A stretch of DNA of 35,356 bases from Planctomycetaceae bacterium (GTDB lineage Bacteria; Planctomycetota; Planctomycetia; Planctomycetales; Planctomycetaceae): positions 1-35,356 of the forward strand of contig JAJDEJ010000094.1 of assembly GCA_029259815.1 (NCBI GenBank), written 5' to 3'. A model generated the notes under the pieces. That model ran no database searches, had not been told where the DNA came from, and saw only the letters and a program-made list of their open reading frames with translations. A program made the translations under genes and the position numbers. Each line of letters starts with the position of its first letter. Position 1 is the first letter of the stretch. This document shows, piece by piece, positions 18,146-27,260 of this stretch.

Positions 18146-18496
18146 GTGACACTCGAAGAAGCCCAGCAACGTGTGGACACCTGGATCGACGAGGTCGGCG
18201 TCCGTTACTTCTCTGAGTTGACGAATCTTGCCCAACTGGTCGAGGAAGTCGGAGAGGTGGCCCGCGTCATCTCACGGCAGTATGGAGATCAGAGTTTCAA
18301 GGAAAGCGATCGAGACGTCGAACTCGCTGACGAATTGGCCGATGTGCTGTTTGTGGTGATCTGTTTGGCGAATCAGACAGGAGTCAATTTGACAGAGGCG
18401 TTGGAACGGTCTCTCACCAAAAAGAGCGAGCGGGATCGTGAGCGGCACCAGCAAAATCCAAAGTTGGCTGGGGAGACTGACGACGAACGCAGATGA
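18146..18496 (+). CDS. MazG-like nucleotide pyrophosphohydrolase
   Basis: All-alpha NTP pyrophosphohydrolase of 116 residues, single-domain MazG type. The metal-binding pattern is complete: VEEVGEVARV (about residues 31-40) and ELADELADVLFVV (about residues 60-72), giving the ExxE and ExxD pairs that coordinate magnesium. These enzymes hydrolyse (d)NTPs to NMP and pyrophosphate and are thought to clean the nucleotide pool. I chose the GTG at 18146, preceded by GGAGAAAG at a good distance and matching the usual N-terminus (MTLEEAQQRVDTWI). The open frame extends 78 codons further upstream but that part does not look coded. The gene lies 82 bp before hemE and may be co-transcribed. The last 25 residues are charged. 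Confidence 0.88.
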   Translation: MTLEEAQQRVDTWIDEVGVRYFSELTNLAQLVEEVGEVARVISRQYGDQSFKESDRDVELADELADVLFVVICLANQTGVNLTEALERSLTKKSERDRERHQQNPKLAGETDDERR

Positions 18497-18578
18497 CGAG
18501 GGTCCGCTCGGCTTGTTACGATGACGTCTTGGCATCGGTTCACGACATTCAACTCAGGTCCCACAAAGAGAACATTTG

Positions 18579-19619
18579 ATGAATGACTCGCGGTTGCACA
18601 ACAGCCGGTTCATGAAGGCCGTCCGCTGTGAGCCGACCGATACGACACCGGTTTGGATCATGCGTCAGGCGGGCCGCTATCTGCCGGAATACATGGAAGT
18701 CCGCAGTCGAGTCTCGTCTGTGCTGGAACTCTGTCGCCGGTCTGATCTCGCCGCTGAGGTCACGGTGACCGCGCAGCAGGTGTTGGGTGTCGACGCGGCT
18801 ATCTTGTTTGCCGATCTGCCCCCTCTGCTCATCCCCATGGGGTTTGAACTGACTTACGAGCCGGGTCCGACGATTCATAATCCGCTTCGTCTAGGCGACG
18901 ATCTCAGCCGTATCCGAGCGATCGATTCGGTTGACGAAATGCCGGAAGTGATGGAGACCGCCCGGCTGGTGCGGAGCGAATTGGCTGACGACATTCCGCT
19001 CATTGGATTCTCAGGAGCCCCCTTCACGTTGGCATCGTATGCCATTGAGGGCAGCGGTTCCCGCGACTTCAAACACACGAAAACGTTGATGTATGCGGAC
19101 CCCGGGGCATGGGTCGCGTTCATCGAGCGGGTCGTGGAGAGTGTGATCATTTACCTTCGCGGACAAATCGCTGCCGGTTGTCAGGTGGTGCAGTTGTTTG
19201 ACAGTTGGGGCGGATGCCTCTCTCCGGACGATTACCGCCGTTTTGTGATGCCTCACACGCAGCGGGTCATTCGTGCCATCGAATCAGAAGCACCGGTCAT
19301 CAACTTTCTCACCGGAAATCCTGCATTGCTGCCGCTCCTCAGGGAGGCAGGTGGCCAGGTCATTGGGCTCGACTGGCGGGTCGATCTCAAGGAGGGTTGG
19401 CAAACGGTGGGACACGACGTGGCGGTCCAAGGGAATCTTGATCCAATCTCGCTGTTTACCGATCTCGAAACTCTGAGGCAGAGAACGACGGATGTGCTCG
19501 ACGCTGCCGAAGGTCGTCCGGGACACATCTTCAATCTGGGTCATGGCGTGATGCCCGGCATGCAGCCGGAGAACGTGAAAGCGTTGGTCCAGATGGTTCA
19601 TGAACTGGGACAACGATGA
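18579..19619 (+). CDS. hemE: Uroporphyrinogen decarboxylase
   Basis: Cytoplasmic haem/porphyrin enzyme of 346 residues converting uroporphyrinogen III to coproporphyrinogen III. The N-terminal signature [15 protein letters not shown] (about residues 25-40) carries the Arg residues that bind substrate carboxylates. [19 protein letters not shown] (about residues 145-160) and [13 protein letters not shown] (about residue 205) are further family motifs, and the C-terminus [20 protein letters not shown] is typical. Length matches the family. Start taken at ATG 18579; the TTG directly before it is unlikely. Its stop overlaps the start of the next haem gene in an ATGA, so expression is coupled. Confidence 0.98.
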   Translation: MNDSRLHNSRFMKAVRCEPTDTTPVWIMRQAGRYLPEYMEVRSRVSSVLELCRRSDLAAEVTVTAQQVLGVDAAILFADLPPLLIPMGFELTYEPGPTIHNPLRLGDDLSRIRAIDSVDEMPEVMETARLVRSELADDIPLIGFSGAPFTLASYAIEGSGSRDFKHTKTLMYADPGAWVAFIERVVESVIIYLRGQIAAGCQVVQLFDSWGGCLSPDDYRRFVMPHTQRVIRAIESEAPVINFLTGNPALLPLLREAGGQVIGLDWRVDLKEGWQTVGHDVAVQGNLDPISLFTDLETLRQRTTDVLDAAEGRPGHIFNLGHGVMPGMQPENVKALVQMVHELGQR

Positions 19620-21091
19620 GCCGTCCTCGCTCCATCGCCGTTGTCGGCGGCGGTCTGACGGGCCTGACTGCGACTCACCGACTGGGCGAGTTCGTGACGG
19701 CTCGGAACCTGCCGATCGACGTCACACTCTTCGAGGCGGGCCCCCGACTGGGAGGCCTGATCGGCACGCAGCACATTGATGGTCACGTCGTGGAGACGGG
19801 GGCTGACTCCTTCATCACCAACAAGCCTTGGGCGGTCGATCTCTGTAAGCGACTCGGGCTTGAAGATCAACTCATTCGTACGAATCGCGAATATCAGCGT
19901 TCGTTCATTCTGCATGAGGGACGTCCGGTGCAGACGCCGGAGGGGTTCGAGTTACTGGTGCCTCGCAAGTTGCGGGCGCTCCTGGCGTCACCGTTCCTCA
20001 CTGCGCAAGGCAAGCTCGATGCCGCAAATGAGGCGTTCGTCCCCCCCAATATGGACGACACCGACGAAAGCCTTGCAGACTTCACACGCCGTCGGTTTGG
20101 TCAGGAGATGCTCGAAAGGATCGTTCAACCGATGGTGGGCGGGATCTACACCGCCGATCCGGAGCAACTCAGCATGCGTGCGACGTTGCCGCGGTTCGTC
20201 GACATGGAGCGTGAATACGGGAGCCTCTTGCGAGCAGTCTGGCAGGAGCGAGGTTCGTCACTGACGGACGGTGACTTCGGTGAGAGTGATCCACCATCCG
20301 GAATCAGCGGGGCACGGTATGGATTGTTTGCATCGCTCAAGGACGGGATGTCAACTCTCTTGGATGCTCTTGAGCAACGTGTGCGACTGTCCGCCCATGT
20401 CGAAACGGACACATCAATCCAATCCGTCATCCCCCTTCCATCCTGCGGATACGAGTTGACGACATCTGGCGGCGACTCGCGATCAGTCGACGGTGTGATC
20501 CTCGCATTGCCTGCGTATCAAGCAGGCCAACTCATCAGAGAATGGGACGGGACATTGGCGGATCGACTCTTGCAGATCCTCTATGCATCGAGCGCGATTG
20601 TGGTCACAGCCCATCGTCTGTCGGATGTGCGACATCCTCTCGATGCCTTCGGACTCGTGATCCCGCACGTCGAACACCGAAGGATTCTGGCCGTCTCATT
20701 TCTCAGCAGGAAGTTTGAGGGACGATCGCCAGAAGGGACAGTCCAACTCCGGACATTTGTCGGCGGCGCGATGCAGCCGGAGCAACTCGATCAGGACGAT
20801 GAATCATTAATGGGGATGGTCCTGGAAGAGCTACAAGACATTTTCGGCGTCGAAGGAGAGCCACTGTTTCGATGTGTGACTCGTTACGATCGAGCGATGC
20901 CACAGTACCATGTGGGACACCTCGACCTTGTCGCTGACATTGAGCAACGGGAGGCCGGACATGTCGGCTTCGCACTGGCTGGGAACGCCTATCGCGGCGT
21001 GGGCATGCCAGACAGCATTCACAGCGGCGAACAAGCCGCCCAGCGCGTACTCACTCAATTGATGGCGACAGACGGAAGTTCAAGTCCGTAA
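19616..21091 (+). CDS. hemY: Protoporphyrinogen oxidase, HemY type
   Basis: FAD-dependent, oxygen-using enzyme of 491 residues that oxidises protoporphyrinogen IX (or coproporphyrinogen III in some lineages) to the porphyrin. The FAD-binding motif [20 protein letters not shown] starts at residue 6. [42 protein letters not shown] and the C-terminal FAD contact [24 protein letters not shown] are all typical of PPO. The start overlaps the hemE stop by 4 bp (ATGA). Whether it acts on the protoporphyrin or coproporphyrin route cannot be told here; no hemH or hemQ is in the window. The gene converges on the next with 8 bp between stops. Confidence 0.95.
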   Translation: MSRPRSIAVVGGGLTGLTATHRLGEFVTARNLPIDVTLFEAGPRLGGLIGTQHIDGHVVETGADSFITNKPWAVDLCKRLGLEDQLIRTNREYQRSFILHEGRPVQTPEGFELLVPRKLRALLASPFLTAQGKLDAANEAFVPPNMDDTDESLADFTRRRFGQEMLERIVQPMVGGIYTADPEQLSMRATLPRFVDMEREYGSLLRAVWQERGSSLTDGDFGESDPPSGISGARYGLFASLKDGMSTLLDALEQRVRLSAHVETDTSIQSVIPLPSCGYELTTSGGDSRSVDGVILALPAYQAGQLIREWDGTLADRLLQILYASSAIVVTAHRLSDVRHPLDAFGLVIPHVEHRRILAVSFLSRKFEGRSPEGTVQLRTFVGGAMQPEQLDQDDESLMGMVLEELQDIFGVEGEPLFRCVTRYDRAMPQYHVGHLDLVADIEQREAGHVGFALAGNAYRGVGMPDSIHSGEQAAQRVLTQLMATDGSSSP

Positions 21092-21099
21092 GGCTCGGA

Positions 21100-21477
21100 T
21101 CACAGTTCTTTGGCCATCCCCCGTCTGCGGCGACGTCGGCGTGTCGAGTGAGCCCATCCGTCACCGGCTTCGGCTTCCAGGAAGAACGAGCCGGCAAAGA
21201 TCCGGTAGAAGAGCAGCAGGATGAATGCGCCACCGGTCGCCGCACAGAAGCCAATCGGTGTGATGGGCTTGATCGCCATCTCCTGCGTGAAATACATGAC
21301 CGTTCCGCAGCCAATCACGCAGCCCACGATGCCCATCAACATGGTGGCGATCGCTCCACCAGGATCGCGACCCGGCATAATGGCCTTCGCTGTGAGTCCC
21401 ACGATCGTGCCAAAACCGACCCACATCAGGAACTCATTGACCGCATGTTGAAACGCTTCGACAAAATTGGCGTCCAT
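21100..21477 (-). CDS. GlsB/YeaQ/YmgE-like small membrane protein
   Basis: Membrane protein of 125 residues resembling the transglycosylase-associated GlsB/YeaQ/YmgE family. The diagnostic stretch is GTIVGLTAKAIMPGRDPGG followed by ATMLMGIVGCVIGCG (about residues 23-60). A third hydrophobic helix is at about residues 75-95, and the C-terminus is a basic run of seven Arg residues, likely cytoplasmic. It is longer than the usual 80-90 residues because of N- and C-terminal extensions. A strong purine-rich ribosome site (AGGAAGAAGG) precedes the ATG. Members are linked to stress and cell-envelope responses but no activity is proven. It stands alone between hemY and the MoaD-like gene. Confidence 0.75.
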   Translation of the reverse strand: MDANFVEAFQHAVNEFLMWVGFGTIVGLTAKAIMPGRDPGGAIATMLMGIVGCVIGCGTVMYFTQEMAIKPITPIGFCAATGGAFILLLFYRIFAGSFFLEAEAGDGWAHSTRRRRRRRGMAKEL

Positions 21478-21668
21478 GCCTTCTTCCTCTTCGGATCGAT
21501 TTGGCCAGTCACAACCCGACCGGCGCTCATTCCCACATCGGACTTATCGCCCATCCGACTGTGAGACTTGCGGTCAGACGTACCAATGGGGCCATCAATC
21601 CTTATCGGCAGAGTCAGCCTGGCCGTCAAAGTCGACCTTGGTGATTGACGGCACATCGGCAAGATGTG

Positions 21669-21932
21669 CTACCCACCACCGACCGCTGAAACGAAATGGA
21701 CTTCGCTGTTCGCTTCAACCCGTTGCAGGAGACCCAAATCACTGATGCGAGAGTCCACGGCGACCGCAAGTCCCGGACGCAAGTGGTCCCCGTCACACAA
21801 ACGTTGTCGAATGCCGGGAAATTTCTCTTCCAGGGCGGATACGATCTCACGTACGGTCGTGGCACTCAATTCGATCCGGTCCACACCTTCGGTCAGTCGG
21901 CGTAATGACGGCGGAATGAAAACAGTGGGCAT
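21669..21932 (-). CDS. MoaD/ThiS-family sulfur-carrier-like protein
   Basis: Small ubiquitin-fold protein of 87 residues. The pattern (MPTVFIPPSLRRLTEG, TVREIVSALEEKFPGIRQRL, LAVAVDSRISDLGL, EVHFVSAVGGG) fits the MoaD/ThiS family, in which the C-terminal Gly-Gly is adenylated and thiocarboxylated to deliver sulfur for cofactors or amino acids. Here the tail ends in three glycines. No activating E1-like enzyme or partner is adjacent, so its pathway is unknown; molybdopterin, thiamine and cysteine synthesis are all possible. A thiO-like gene 4 kb away gives only weak support for thiamine. Gap of 191 bp to the membrane-protein gene downstream holds nothing convincing. Confidence 0.8.
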   Translation of the reverse strand: MPTVFIPPSLRRLTEGVDRIELSATTVREIVSALEEKFPGIRQRLCDGDHLRPGLAVAVDSRISDLGLLQRVEANSEVHFVSAVGGG

Positions 21933-22022
21933 CGCTCATATCCACAGCTGAGATCACAGGTCGACGGAGACCGAGTTGTCGCACCGCTCGATCTTGGCAT
22001 TCCCATCAACAGGCTGCAATCG

Positions 22023-22523
22023 TCAGTCCTTCGCGGGCCCGCAGATCATGAGGACGAGCCATTCGGCTTTGAGAGCAGGCTTTGGTTCCCCATTGATCTC
22101 GACCACGACTTCGTACGTCAACTGGACCCACTCTTCCCCTTTGGGACGAACTGAAGCCATTTTTCGCAGCACTCGAATCTCCTTGCCGACCATGACCGGA
22201 GAGATAAACCTCAGCTTGTTGAAGCCGTAATTGACCATCGTGACGGCATCACGAAACGGATTGTCGTCTGCATGAGGAATCGACTCGAAATGGTGCGAGA
22301 GCATCGACAACGTGAAGAAACCGTGGGCGATCGTCCCCCCAAAGTGTGTCTCCTTCGCGGCTCGCTCGGGATCAATGTGGATGAAATTGTGATCCCTCGT
22401 GACGTCAGCGAACGCCGACACGTCTTCCTGGGTTACCAGGAACCAGGGCGATGGGTCTTCTTCCACTCCAATGAATGGCTGCAAACGCTCAACAGTCGAC
22501 TCCGATAGACACAGCTCGCTCAT
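22023..22523 (-). CDS. MaoC-family (R)-hydratase-like protein
   Basis: Hot-dog-fold protein of 166 residues. The hydratase motif FADVTRDHNFIHIDPERA (about residues 38-55) holds the Asp-x-Asn-x-x-His catalytic arrangement of (R)-specific enoyl-CoA hydratases, and GGTIAHGFFTLSML after it is also typical. Members hydrate trans-2-enoyl-CoA or -ACP for fatty-acid or polyhydroxyalkanoate metabolism. I chose the ATG at 22523 (N-terminus MSELCLSEST); an upstream start at 22583 adds 20 residues with no similarity. The final residues (LMICGPAKD) are short of any extra domain. It lies on the same strand as its neighbours, 90 bp from the MoaD-like gene, with no clear functional link. Confidence 0.87.
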   Translation of the reverse strand: MSELCLSESTVERLQPFIGVEEDPSPWFLVTQEDVSAFADVTRDHNFIHIDPERAAKETHFGGTIAHGFFTLSMLSHHFESIPHADDNPFRDAVTMVNYGFNKLRFISPVMVGKEIRVLRKMASVRPKGEEWVQLTYEVVVEINGEPKPALKAEWLVLMICGPAKD

Positions 22524-22685
22524 AAAGACTTCGCTTCGTGTGTTGATGCATCGAGTATTGGTTTGAGACAAAATCGATTCCAAACCTACTCAGTCCCACA
22601 ACCTAATTGCAACGGACTCAGGGTATGCGTGCGGAGGGTGGTAGGGTCAGGAACGAAGCGGATGGGCCTGCTATCACCGGTCAAT

Positions 22686-23774
22686 TTAACCTCGCGGCAC
22701 GCCCAGACAGATCCGGAAGCCGTCGCGGGAGTCACCGTAACTGGGCCCATAGAGACCAAGGCGCACGGCACAACGGGCATTGCCTGGCACATCAAAATAG
22801 TTGCCGCCGCGACACACCGGTCGCGGGTTCGTCTCGACAATGTACACGTCTTCATGTCCCCCCTTCGGGTCGAAGTGATCCAGGACAATCTCCCAAACCC
22901 CGCCGCACATGTCAGCCAAGCCAAAACCATTTCGCCCATTCTCTCCGTAGTGATCCACCGGTGACACAAAGGCATAGCCATCACTCCAGGGCGCGTTGGC
23001 CAGCGGCCAGATCTTGTTTCGACCCGGCAGAAAATCGACCGCGGAGATGTTCAAGCGGCCCTCGCCATCCTTGAGATCATCTCCCCACCAGAAATAGGTG
23101 CTTTCAAGCCCACCACGACAGGCGTAGGCCCACTCGGCTTCCGTGGGGAGACGGTACTCCAGCCCCTCAGGGAGTCGCCCCGCTTTACGTTCTCGGTCGG
23201 ACAGCCACTTGCAAAAGGCTCGTCCGTCATTCCAGCTTACGCAGACGACGGGGTAAACACTCCGCAAAGGGAATCCGAAATTCGGATCGCGCCAGCTCTT
23301 GCCAGCCATCGGTTTCCAGGGATGCGGTGGTGCCTTGGCGGTGATCTCCCATTCCGGATCAAAGCAATGGGGCTGACCACCCGGCTGCTCGGCATCAGTC
23401 AAGTATCCGCTTTTCTCGACGAAACGTCTGAACTGCCCCACGCTGACTTCTGTCCGTCCCATCCAAAAGCCGTCCTTCACCCGCATCAACCGCGGCTGTT
23501 CGCCTTCGTACGACTCGCGTTCCGTTCCCGGAGTTGCTCCCCCTTCGATTCCTGTCGCCCAGGTTCGCTCAGCTGGTGTGCTCCCCATCTTGAACTCACC
23601 AGAGGGGATGAAGACCAGTTCGAGGGTCACGTCCTGTCCCAGATCCACTTGCGTTGTGGCCCCTAGAGCCGACTCGTCGTCGGCCTCTGTATGAGCAGGA
23701 CTGCTCAGATGGACAGCGATCGCAGCGAGAGCAACGATAAAATTCGACGTGAAAAAATCGAGCAGAATTCTCAT
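22686..23774 (-). CDS. Exported SUMF1/FGE-fold protein lacking the catalytic cysteines
   Basis: Protein of 362 residues with the formylglycine-generating-enzyme sulfatase fold (SUMF1). Signal peptide about residues 1-30 (NFIVALAAIAVHL, cleavage near HTEA). Core motifs are FIPSGEFKMGS, EVSVGQFRRFVEKSGY, PVVCVSWNDGRAFCKWLSDR, YRLPTEAEWAYACRGG and a C-terminal CRGGNYFDVPGNARCAVRLG. In true FGE two cysteines lie five residues apart just after RGGS(Y/F); here those positions are Asp and Ala, so formylglycine formation is unlikely. Exported SUMF1 proteins without these cysteines are common in planctomycetes and are of unknown role (structural or ligand-binding). It begins 33 bp after the PAP2 gene on the same strand and is likely co-transcribed with it. 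Confidence 0.9.
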   Translation of the reverse strand: MRILLDFFTSNFIVALAAIAVHLSSPAHTEADDESALGATTQVDLGQDVTLELVFIPSGEFKMGSTPAERTWATGIEGGATPGTERESYEGEQPRLMRVKDGFWMGRTEVSVGQFRRFVEKSGYLTDAEQPGGQPHCFDPEWEITAKAPPHPWKPMAGKSWRDPNFGFPLRSVYPVVCVSWNDGRAFCKWLSDRERKAGRLPEGLEYRLPTEAEWAYACRGGLESTYFWWGDDLKDGEGRLNISAVDFLPGRNKIWPLANAPWSDGYAFVSPVDHYGENGRNGFGLADMCGGVWEIVLDHFDPKGGHEDVYIVETNPRPVCRGGNYFDVPGNARCAVRLGLYGPSYGDSRDGFRICLGVPRG

Positions 23775-23807
23775 CAGGGGTTCACCTTCAGAAAGTCAAG
23801 TGGCACA

Positions 23808-24539
23808 TCACGGTGAGAATGTAGGATACTCGGAAGAGGAGGTGATCGCAGCCGACGACGTCCGGCGAGACGGCTTCTCCCTTTTTTTCGTTGCTATGTC
23901 CTGCCAGATGAAAATGACCGATCTGGCAACGGTCCAACCGACAGCGGCTCCCACGAGGACGTCGCTGGCGAAGTGCTGGCCGTCTTCGATCCGTTGCAGT
24001 CCAACCAGAGCGGCAAGTGAGTAGCACAACCAACGCGCGCGGGGAAACTGGTGTGCAAGCGCCACTGCGAAGGCAACGGCGGTTGCGGTGTGAGCTGAGG
24101 GAAAGCTCTGCCAGTTCCCACCACCGCTCATCAAGGGGAGCACTCCTTGAAAACTGTCCAGAATTTGATTGTGCTCAAACTCAAAATGATTCGGGCGGGC
24201 GCGACAGACCAACAGCTTCACGAAGCCTGCACACAATCCGCCGGCGATGCCGATGGCTCCAATACGACCAACGTCTCTGAGTCGTTCAGGCGTAATGACG
24301 AGAACCGCCAGCAGGATCATAGCCATCCCATAGGGGCTGCCGAAAGGTTCGATGGTCCGCAGTGCACGATGGACTTCGTCGGGGGATGCGTGCGTCGTCA
24401 CGTAATGTGAGAGGGGATAGTCAATCGTGACCAGACTGATGGCAGCCATGATCAGCAGCACCACAGGCACGCTCAGTAACACCGGCGATGTCCTGGCCAT
24501 CGGGGTCAATTGATGTGATATGGTGAGAGTCGAACTCAT
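23808..24539 (-). CDS. PAP2-family membrane phosphatase
   Basis: Membrane phosphatase of 243 residues with the complete PAP2 three-part active site: KLLVCRARP (K-x6-RP), FPSAHTAT (PSxH), and QRIEDGQHFASD (R-x5-H-x3-D). Several hydrophobic helices flank these. Such enzymes dephosphorylate undecaprenyl pyrophosphate, lipid A or phosphatidic acid on the outer face of the membrane. I chose the ATG at 24539, preceded by GGAG at 6 bp; a GTG at 24599 directly abutting the upstream stop is the alternative and adds 20 residues. Its place after the glycosyltransferase fusion suggests a role in the lipid-carrier cycle or lipid modification, which is inference. Confidence 0.92.
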   Translation of the reverse strand: MSSTLTISHQLTPMARTSPVLLSVPVVLLIMAAISLVTIDYPLSHYVTTHASPDEVHRALRTIEPFGSPYGMAMILLAVLVITPERLRDVGRIGAIGIAGGLCAGFVKLLVCRARPNHFEFEHNQILDSFQGVLPLMSGGGNWQSFPSAHTATAVAFAVALAHQFPRARWLCYSLAALVGLQRIEDGQHFASDVLVGAAVGWTVARSVIFIWQDIATKKREKPSRRTSSAAITSSSEYPTFSP

Positions 24540-24599
24540 GACTGGCTCCGGGGCGATGTGGAATAGAGGTTGACGAGCGACTGAGGATCGGACTGTCAC

Positions 24600-27035
24600 T
24601 CAGCGAACGATGAGAGACGGAGTGTCGTCCGCATCAGCAGAGATGAGTTGGATGGGCGGCTCTGGCGGCTGTCGCACACGCACGGCGAGAACGGTTGCTT
24701 TGGATGTGGTGGACAACTCACGCACCTCTGCGCCACGCGGCACCAGCATCTGCCGTTGGTCTGCCGGGAGGTCATCGTCGATCACCAGCAGTGTTGATCC
24801 CTGCTGTTCGATGAAACTGCGTACATTCCCCTCTGCCTCTTCGGAAAAGACCGTCACGTCGTCCCGGTCGAGATAGAAGGGAACCGATCCCCAATTGCCA
24901 ACAATGCAGGCGACAAGCAGGTCGCTGTTCCACTCCTCTAGATTGGCCACTGAACTCGACGAAGCGCCGAGAGCACTACTCTGGTTGGCATACGCTGGCA
25001 ACACATCGTGAGTGACTTTGACTGTCGCCATGAAGGCAGCCGTGCAGAACACACCGTAGACGACTCGCGGGGCGACACGTTTTTGCAGCACTAGGGCGGC
25101 GAACAGGAGCGCCGTCCACAGTGAGCCGTGCAGGAGAGTGGCCACACGCTCATCGAGACCGAACAGGTACAGGCCCCCTGCGAACAGCACACCGACTGAC
25201 GAGAAGTACACAATGCCACGATGGAAGATCGCATGAGCCTTCACTCTCGCAAAGACGCTTCCCGCAAAGGGCGAACAGTTGGCGTGTACGTAGTGACCGA
25301 TCAACAGCATGATCGCAGGGACGCACGGCAGGATGTACGTCGGCAGCTTGCCGGTCGATGCACTGAAGAACAGTAAACACCACGCCGACCAAAGGGCGAG
25401 AAATCCCAACGCAGGTGATCGATGCAAGCGAAGTCGCGGTGACGAACTGGACAGAAACTTCGCCAGAGGAAGCAGCAGCAGGCCCCAAGGCATGCAAGCG
25501 AGAAAGACTGCAGGCAAGTAGAACCAGAATGGCTCAGGGTGATTCGACCCGGACAGAAAGCGGGCCACGTTGTGGTCCCAGAAGAAATACTTCGCGAACT
25601 CCGGCATGCGTGAGATGGCGGCGATGAACCACGGCAACGCAGTCAATGTCGTCACAATGGCATAGGCAGCCCATTGTGAAAGTTGCGGGGCAGACGAAGA
25701 TCTGTTCAGCCAGCAATGTGCGATGATGGGCGGCGCGAGGAGCACGCAGGCCACCGGTCCCTTCGTCAGCACGCCCAGACCGCAGCAGATCGCCGACGTC
25801 AGCCACCAGCCCCACTGCAATCGCTGCTGTGAAACGGCCATGTATGCTGTGAGCAAGCTCGACGTGACGAGCAATGCCAGCAGACTGTCGAGAACCAGAA
25901 ACCGTCCACAGGTGACAAAGCCAAACGATAAGGCCAGCGCCATCGAGCCGAGAAAGGCCGAGGTCCGTCCGAGCAATCGGCATCCGCACAGATAGGCCAC
26001 CACCACGGTGAGCCACGCGGACATCGCAGGCACCAGCCGGGCGGCCCAATCTGTCGGACCAAAAAGTGAGAAACTGGTTGCACACAGCCAGTAGAAGAGG
26101 GGCGGCTTATCGAGGTACGCCTCGTGATGCAGACTCGGAATCACCCAGTCGCCTGATCGCCACATCTCACGACCAATCTCCGCATAGCGGCCCTCGTCCG
26201 GTTCGATGAGTGGATAGGCCAGTCCGCGAAACAACAGGAAGCCGGCCACGAGCATCAGCAGAAGCAGAGCCGCTGCCGAGGGTGTCCCCTGTGTCGTCGG
26301 TCGACCGGGAAACTGCAGGCGTTGCCACCAGTAGGGCAGCAGCGCGGAAAGCGTCCGAGGGATCTCGCGAATCGAGACGCTGCTCGATCCCGCAGCACGC
26401 GGACGATGGGTGACGCCCACCTCATTGATCGACAGTCCCTGTAAACGCGCCTCGGTGAACATCTCGGTGTTCGCGAAGAACGCTTGTGACTCGGGCAGAA
26501 TTCGCAGCAGGGCCTCACGCCGAAACACTTTGAGAGCACAGTCGACATCACGCAGCGGACTGCTCAACAGTCCACGTATGAGTGTGTTGTACCCCCATGA
26601 GTAGAAGCAACGGAGCGGTGAATCCTTCCGGTCGATGCGATAACCGGAGACGATCTCATATCGCTCGGCAAGCGGCAGCATCTGTCCCAGGTCTGTCAGA
26701 TCAAACTGGCAGTCGGCATCGGTGAACGCGACGAGTTGACTCAGACTCGCCTCGAACCCGGATCGCAATGCAGCCCCGTAGCCTCGATTCTCCTCATGCT
26801 GGACAAGTCGTACGCGCGGGTGCTGGTCGCAAGCCGCCTGAACGATCTCCGCCGTCCGATCCGTGCTGCCGTCATTGACAACAATCAGTTCGAAGTCGAC
26901 ACCGAGCGATGAGAGCGCGCGGAGGGCTTCGTCGATCGCCAGCGCAATCACGGCTTCCTCGTTCCACGCCGGGATAATGACCGACAAGGAAACCGACGGT
27001 TCAAACGTGGCAGATGCTGGGATGGGAACTGACAT
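24600..27035 (-). CDS. Fused GT2 polyprenyl-phosphate glycosyltransferase and ArnT/PMT-like glycosyltransferase
   Basis: Protein of 811 residues made of two enzymes. Residues about 15-225 are a GT2 domain of the dolichol-phosphate mannose synthase type: VIIPAWNEEAVI, VVNDGSTDRTAE, FTDADCQFDLTDL (the metal DxD-like site) and DVDCALKVFRREAL. Residues about 255-800 are a multi-spanning ArnT/PMT-like transferase beginning LIEPDEGRYAEIGREMW (conserved Asp-Glu, first extracytoplasmic loop) and AYLDKPPLFYWL, with about ten or more hydrophobic helices and a C-terminal soluble part. The first domain would load a sugar on polyprenyl phosphate in the cytoplasm and the second transfer it outside; a flippase is not encoded here. 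A strong ribosome site GGAAGG precedes the ATG. It leads the PAP2-SUMF1 run. Sugar and acceptor are unknown. Confidence 0.9.
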   Translation of the reverse strand: MSVPIPASATFEPSVSLSVIIPAWNEEAVIALAIDEALRALSSLGVDFELIVVNDGSTDRTAEIVQAACDQHPRVRLVQHEENRGYGAALRSGFEASLSQLVAFTDADCQFDLTDLGQMLPLAERYEIVSGYRIDRKDSPLRCFYSWGYNTLIRGLLSSPLRDVDCALKVFRREALLRILPESQAFFANTEMFTEARLQGLSINEVGVTHRPRAAGSSSVSIREIPRTLSALLPYWWQRLQFPGRPTTQGTPSAAALLLLMLVAGFLLFRGLAYPLIEPDEGRYAEIGREMWRSGDWVIPSLHHEAYLDKPPLFYWLCATSFSLFGPTDWAARLVPAMSAWLTVVVAYLCGCRLLGRTSAFLGSMALALSFGFVTCGRFLVLDSLLALLVTSSLLTAYMAVSQQRLQWGWWLTSAICCGLGVLTKGPVACVLLAPPIIAHCWLNRSSSAPQLSQWAAYAIVTTLTALPWFIAAISRMPEFAKYFFWDHNVARFLSGSNHPEPFWFYLPAVFLACMPWGLLLLPLAKFLSSSSPRLRLHRSPALGFLALWSAWCLLFFSASTGKLPTYILPCVPAIMLLIGHYVHANCSPFAGSVFARVKAHAIFHRGIVYFSSVGVLFAGGLYLFGLDERVATLLHGSLWTALLFAALVLQKRVAPRVVYGVFCTAAFMATVKVTHDVLPAYANQSSALGASSSSVANLEEWNSDLLVACIVGNWGSVPFYLDRDDVTVFSEEAEGNVRSFIEQQGSTLLVIDDDLPADQRQMLVPRGAEVRELSTTSKATVLAVRVRQPPEPPIQLISADADDTPSLIVR

Positions 27036-27069
27036 TCGAGCAAACCTTCCGTGGTTGCTGGTGAGTGCG

Positions 27070-27084
27070 TGACTTGGAAAGTCA
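27070..27084. promoter_or_regulatory. Inverted repeat TGACTT-gga-AAGTCA
   Basis: A perfect 6-bp inverted repeat with a 3-bp centre lies 35 bp upstream of the glycosyltransferase-fusion start. It is placed where an operator or leader hairpin could act. No known regulator site is recognised, so this is a structural observation only. Confidence 0.25.
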
Positions 27085-27260
27085 TCTCTGACTTACCGAG
27101 AGCGTGAGAGTATGAACGAGGAACATGAGAGGGGGGTGAGATTGCCGGACAATTCGCACTGATGACCAAGATTCAATCGAGTCCGGATGTCTGCATTGCC
27201 GGCCAATACTTCGATCTTGACGGTGCGAAGCCAATCCGACATCATGCGGGCCGGACGAAA

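Noticed and set aside
21426..21662. A 78-codon minus-strand frame between the GlsB-like and MoaD-like genes
   Set aside because: It overlaps the GlsB-like gene, has Arg/Ser-rich composition and resembles nothing known.
22686..23774. Annotation of the SUMF1 protein as the formylglycine-generating enzyme for the two sulfatases
   Set aside because: Both catalytic cysteine positions are replaced, and the genes are far apart on opposite strands.
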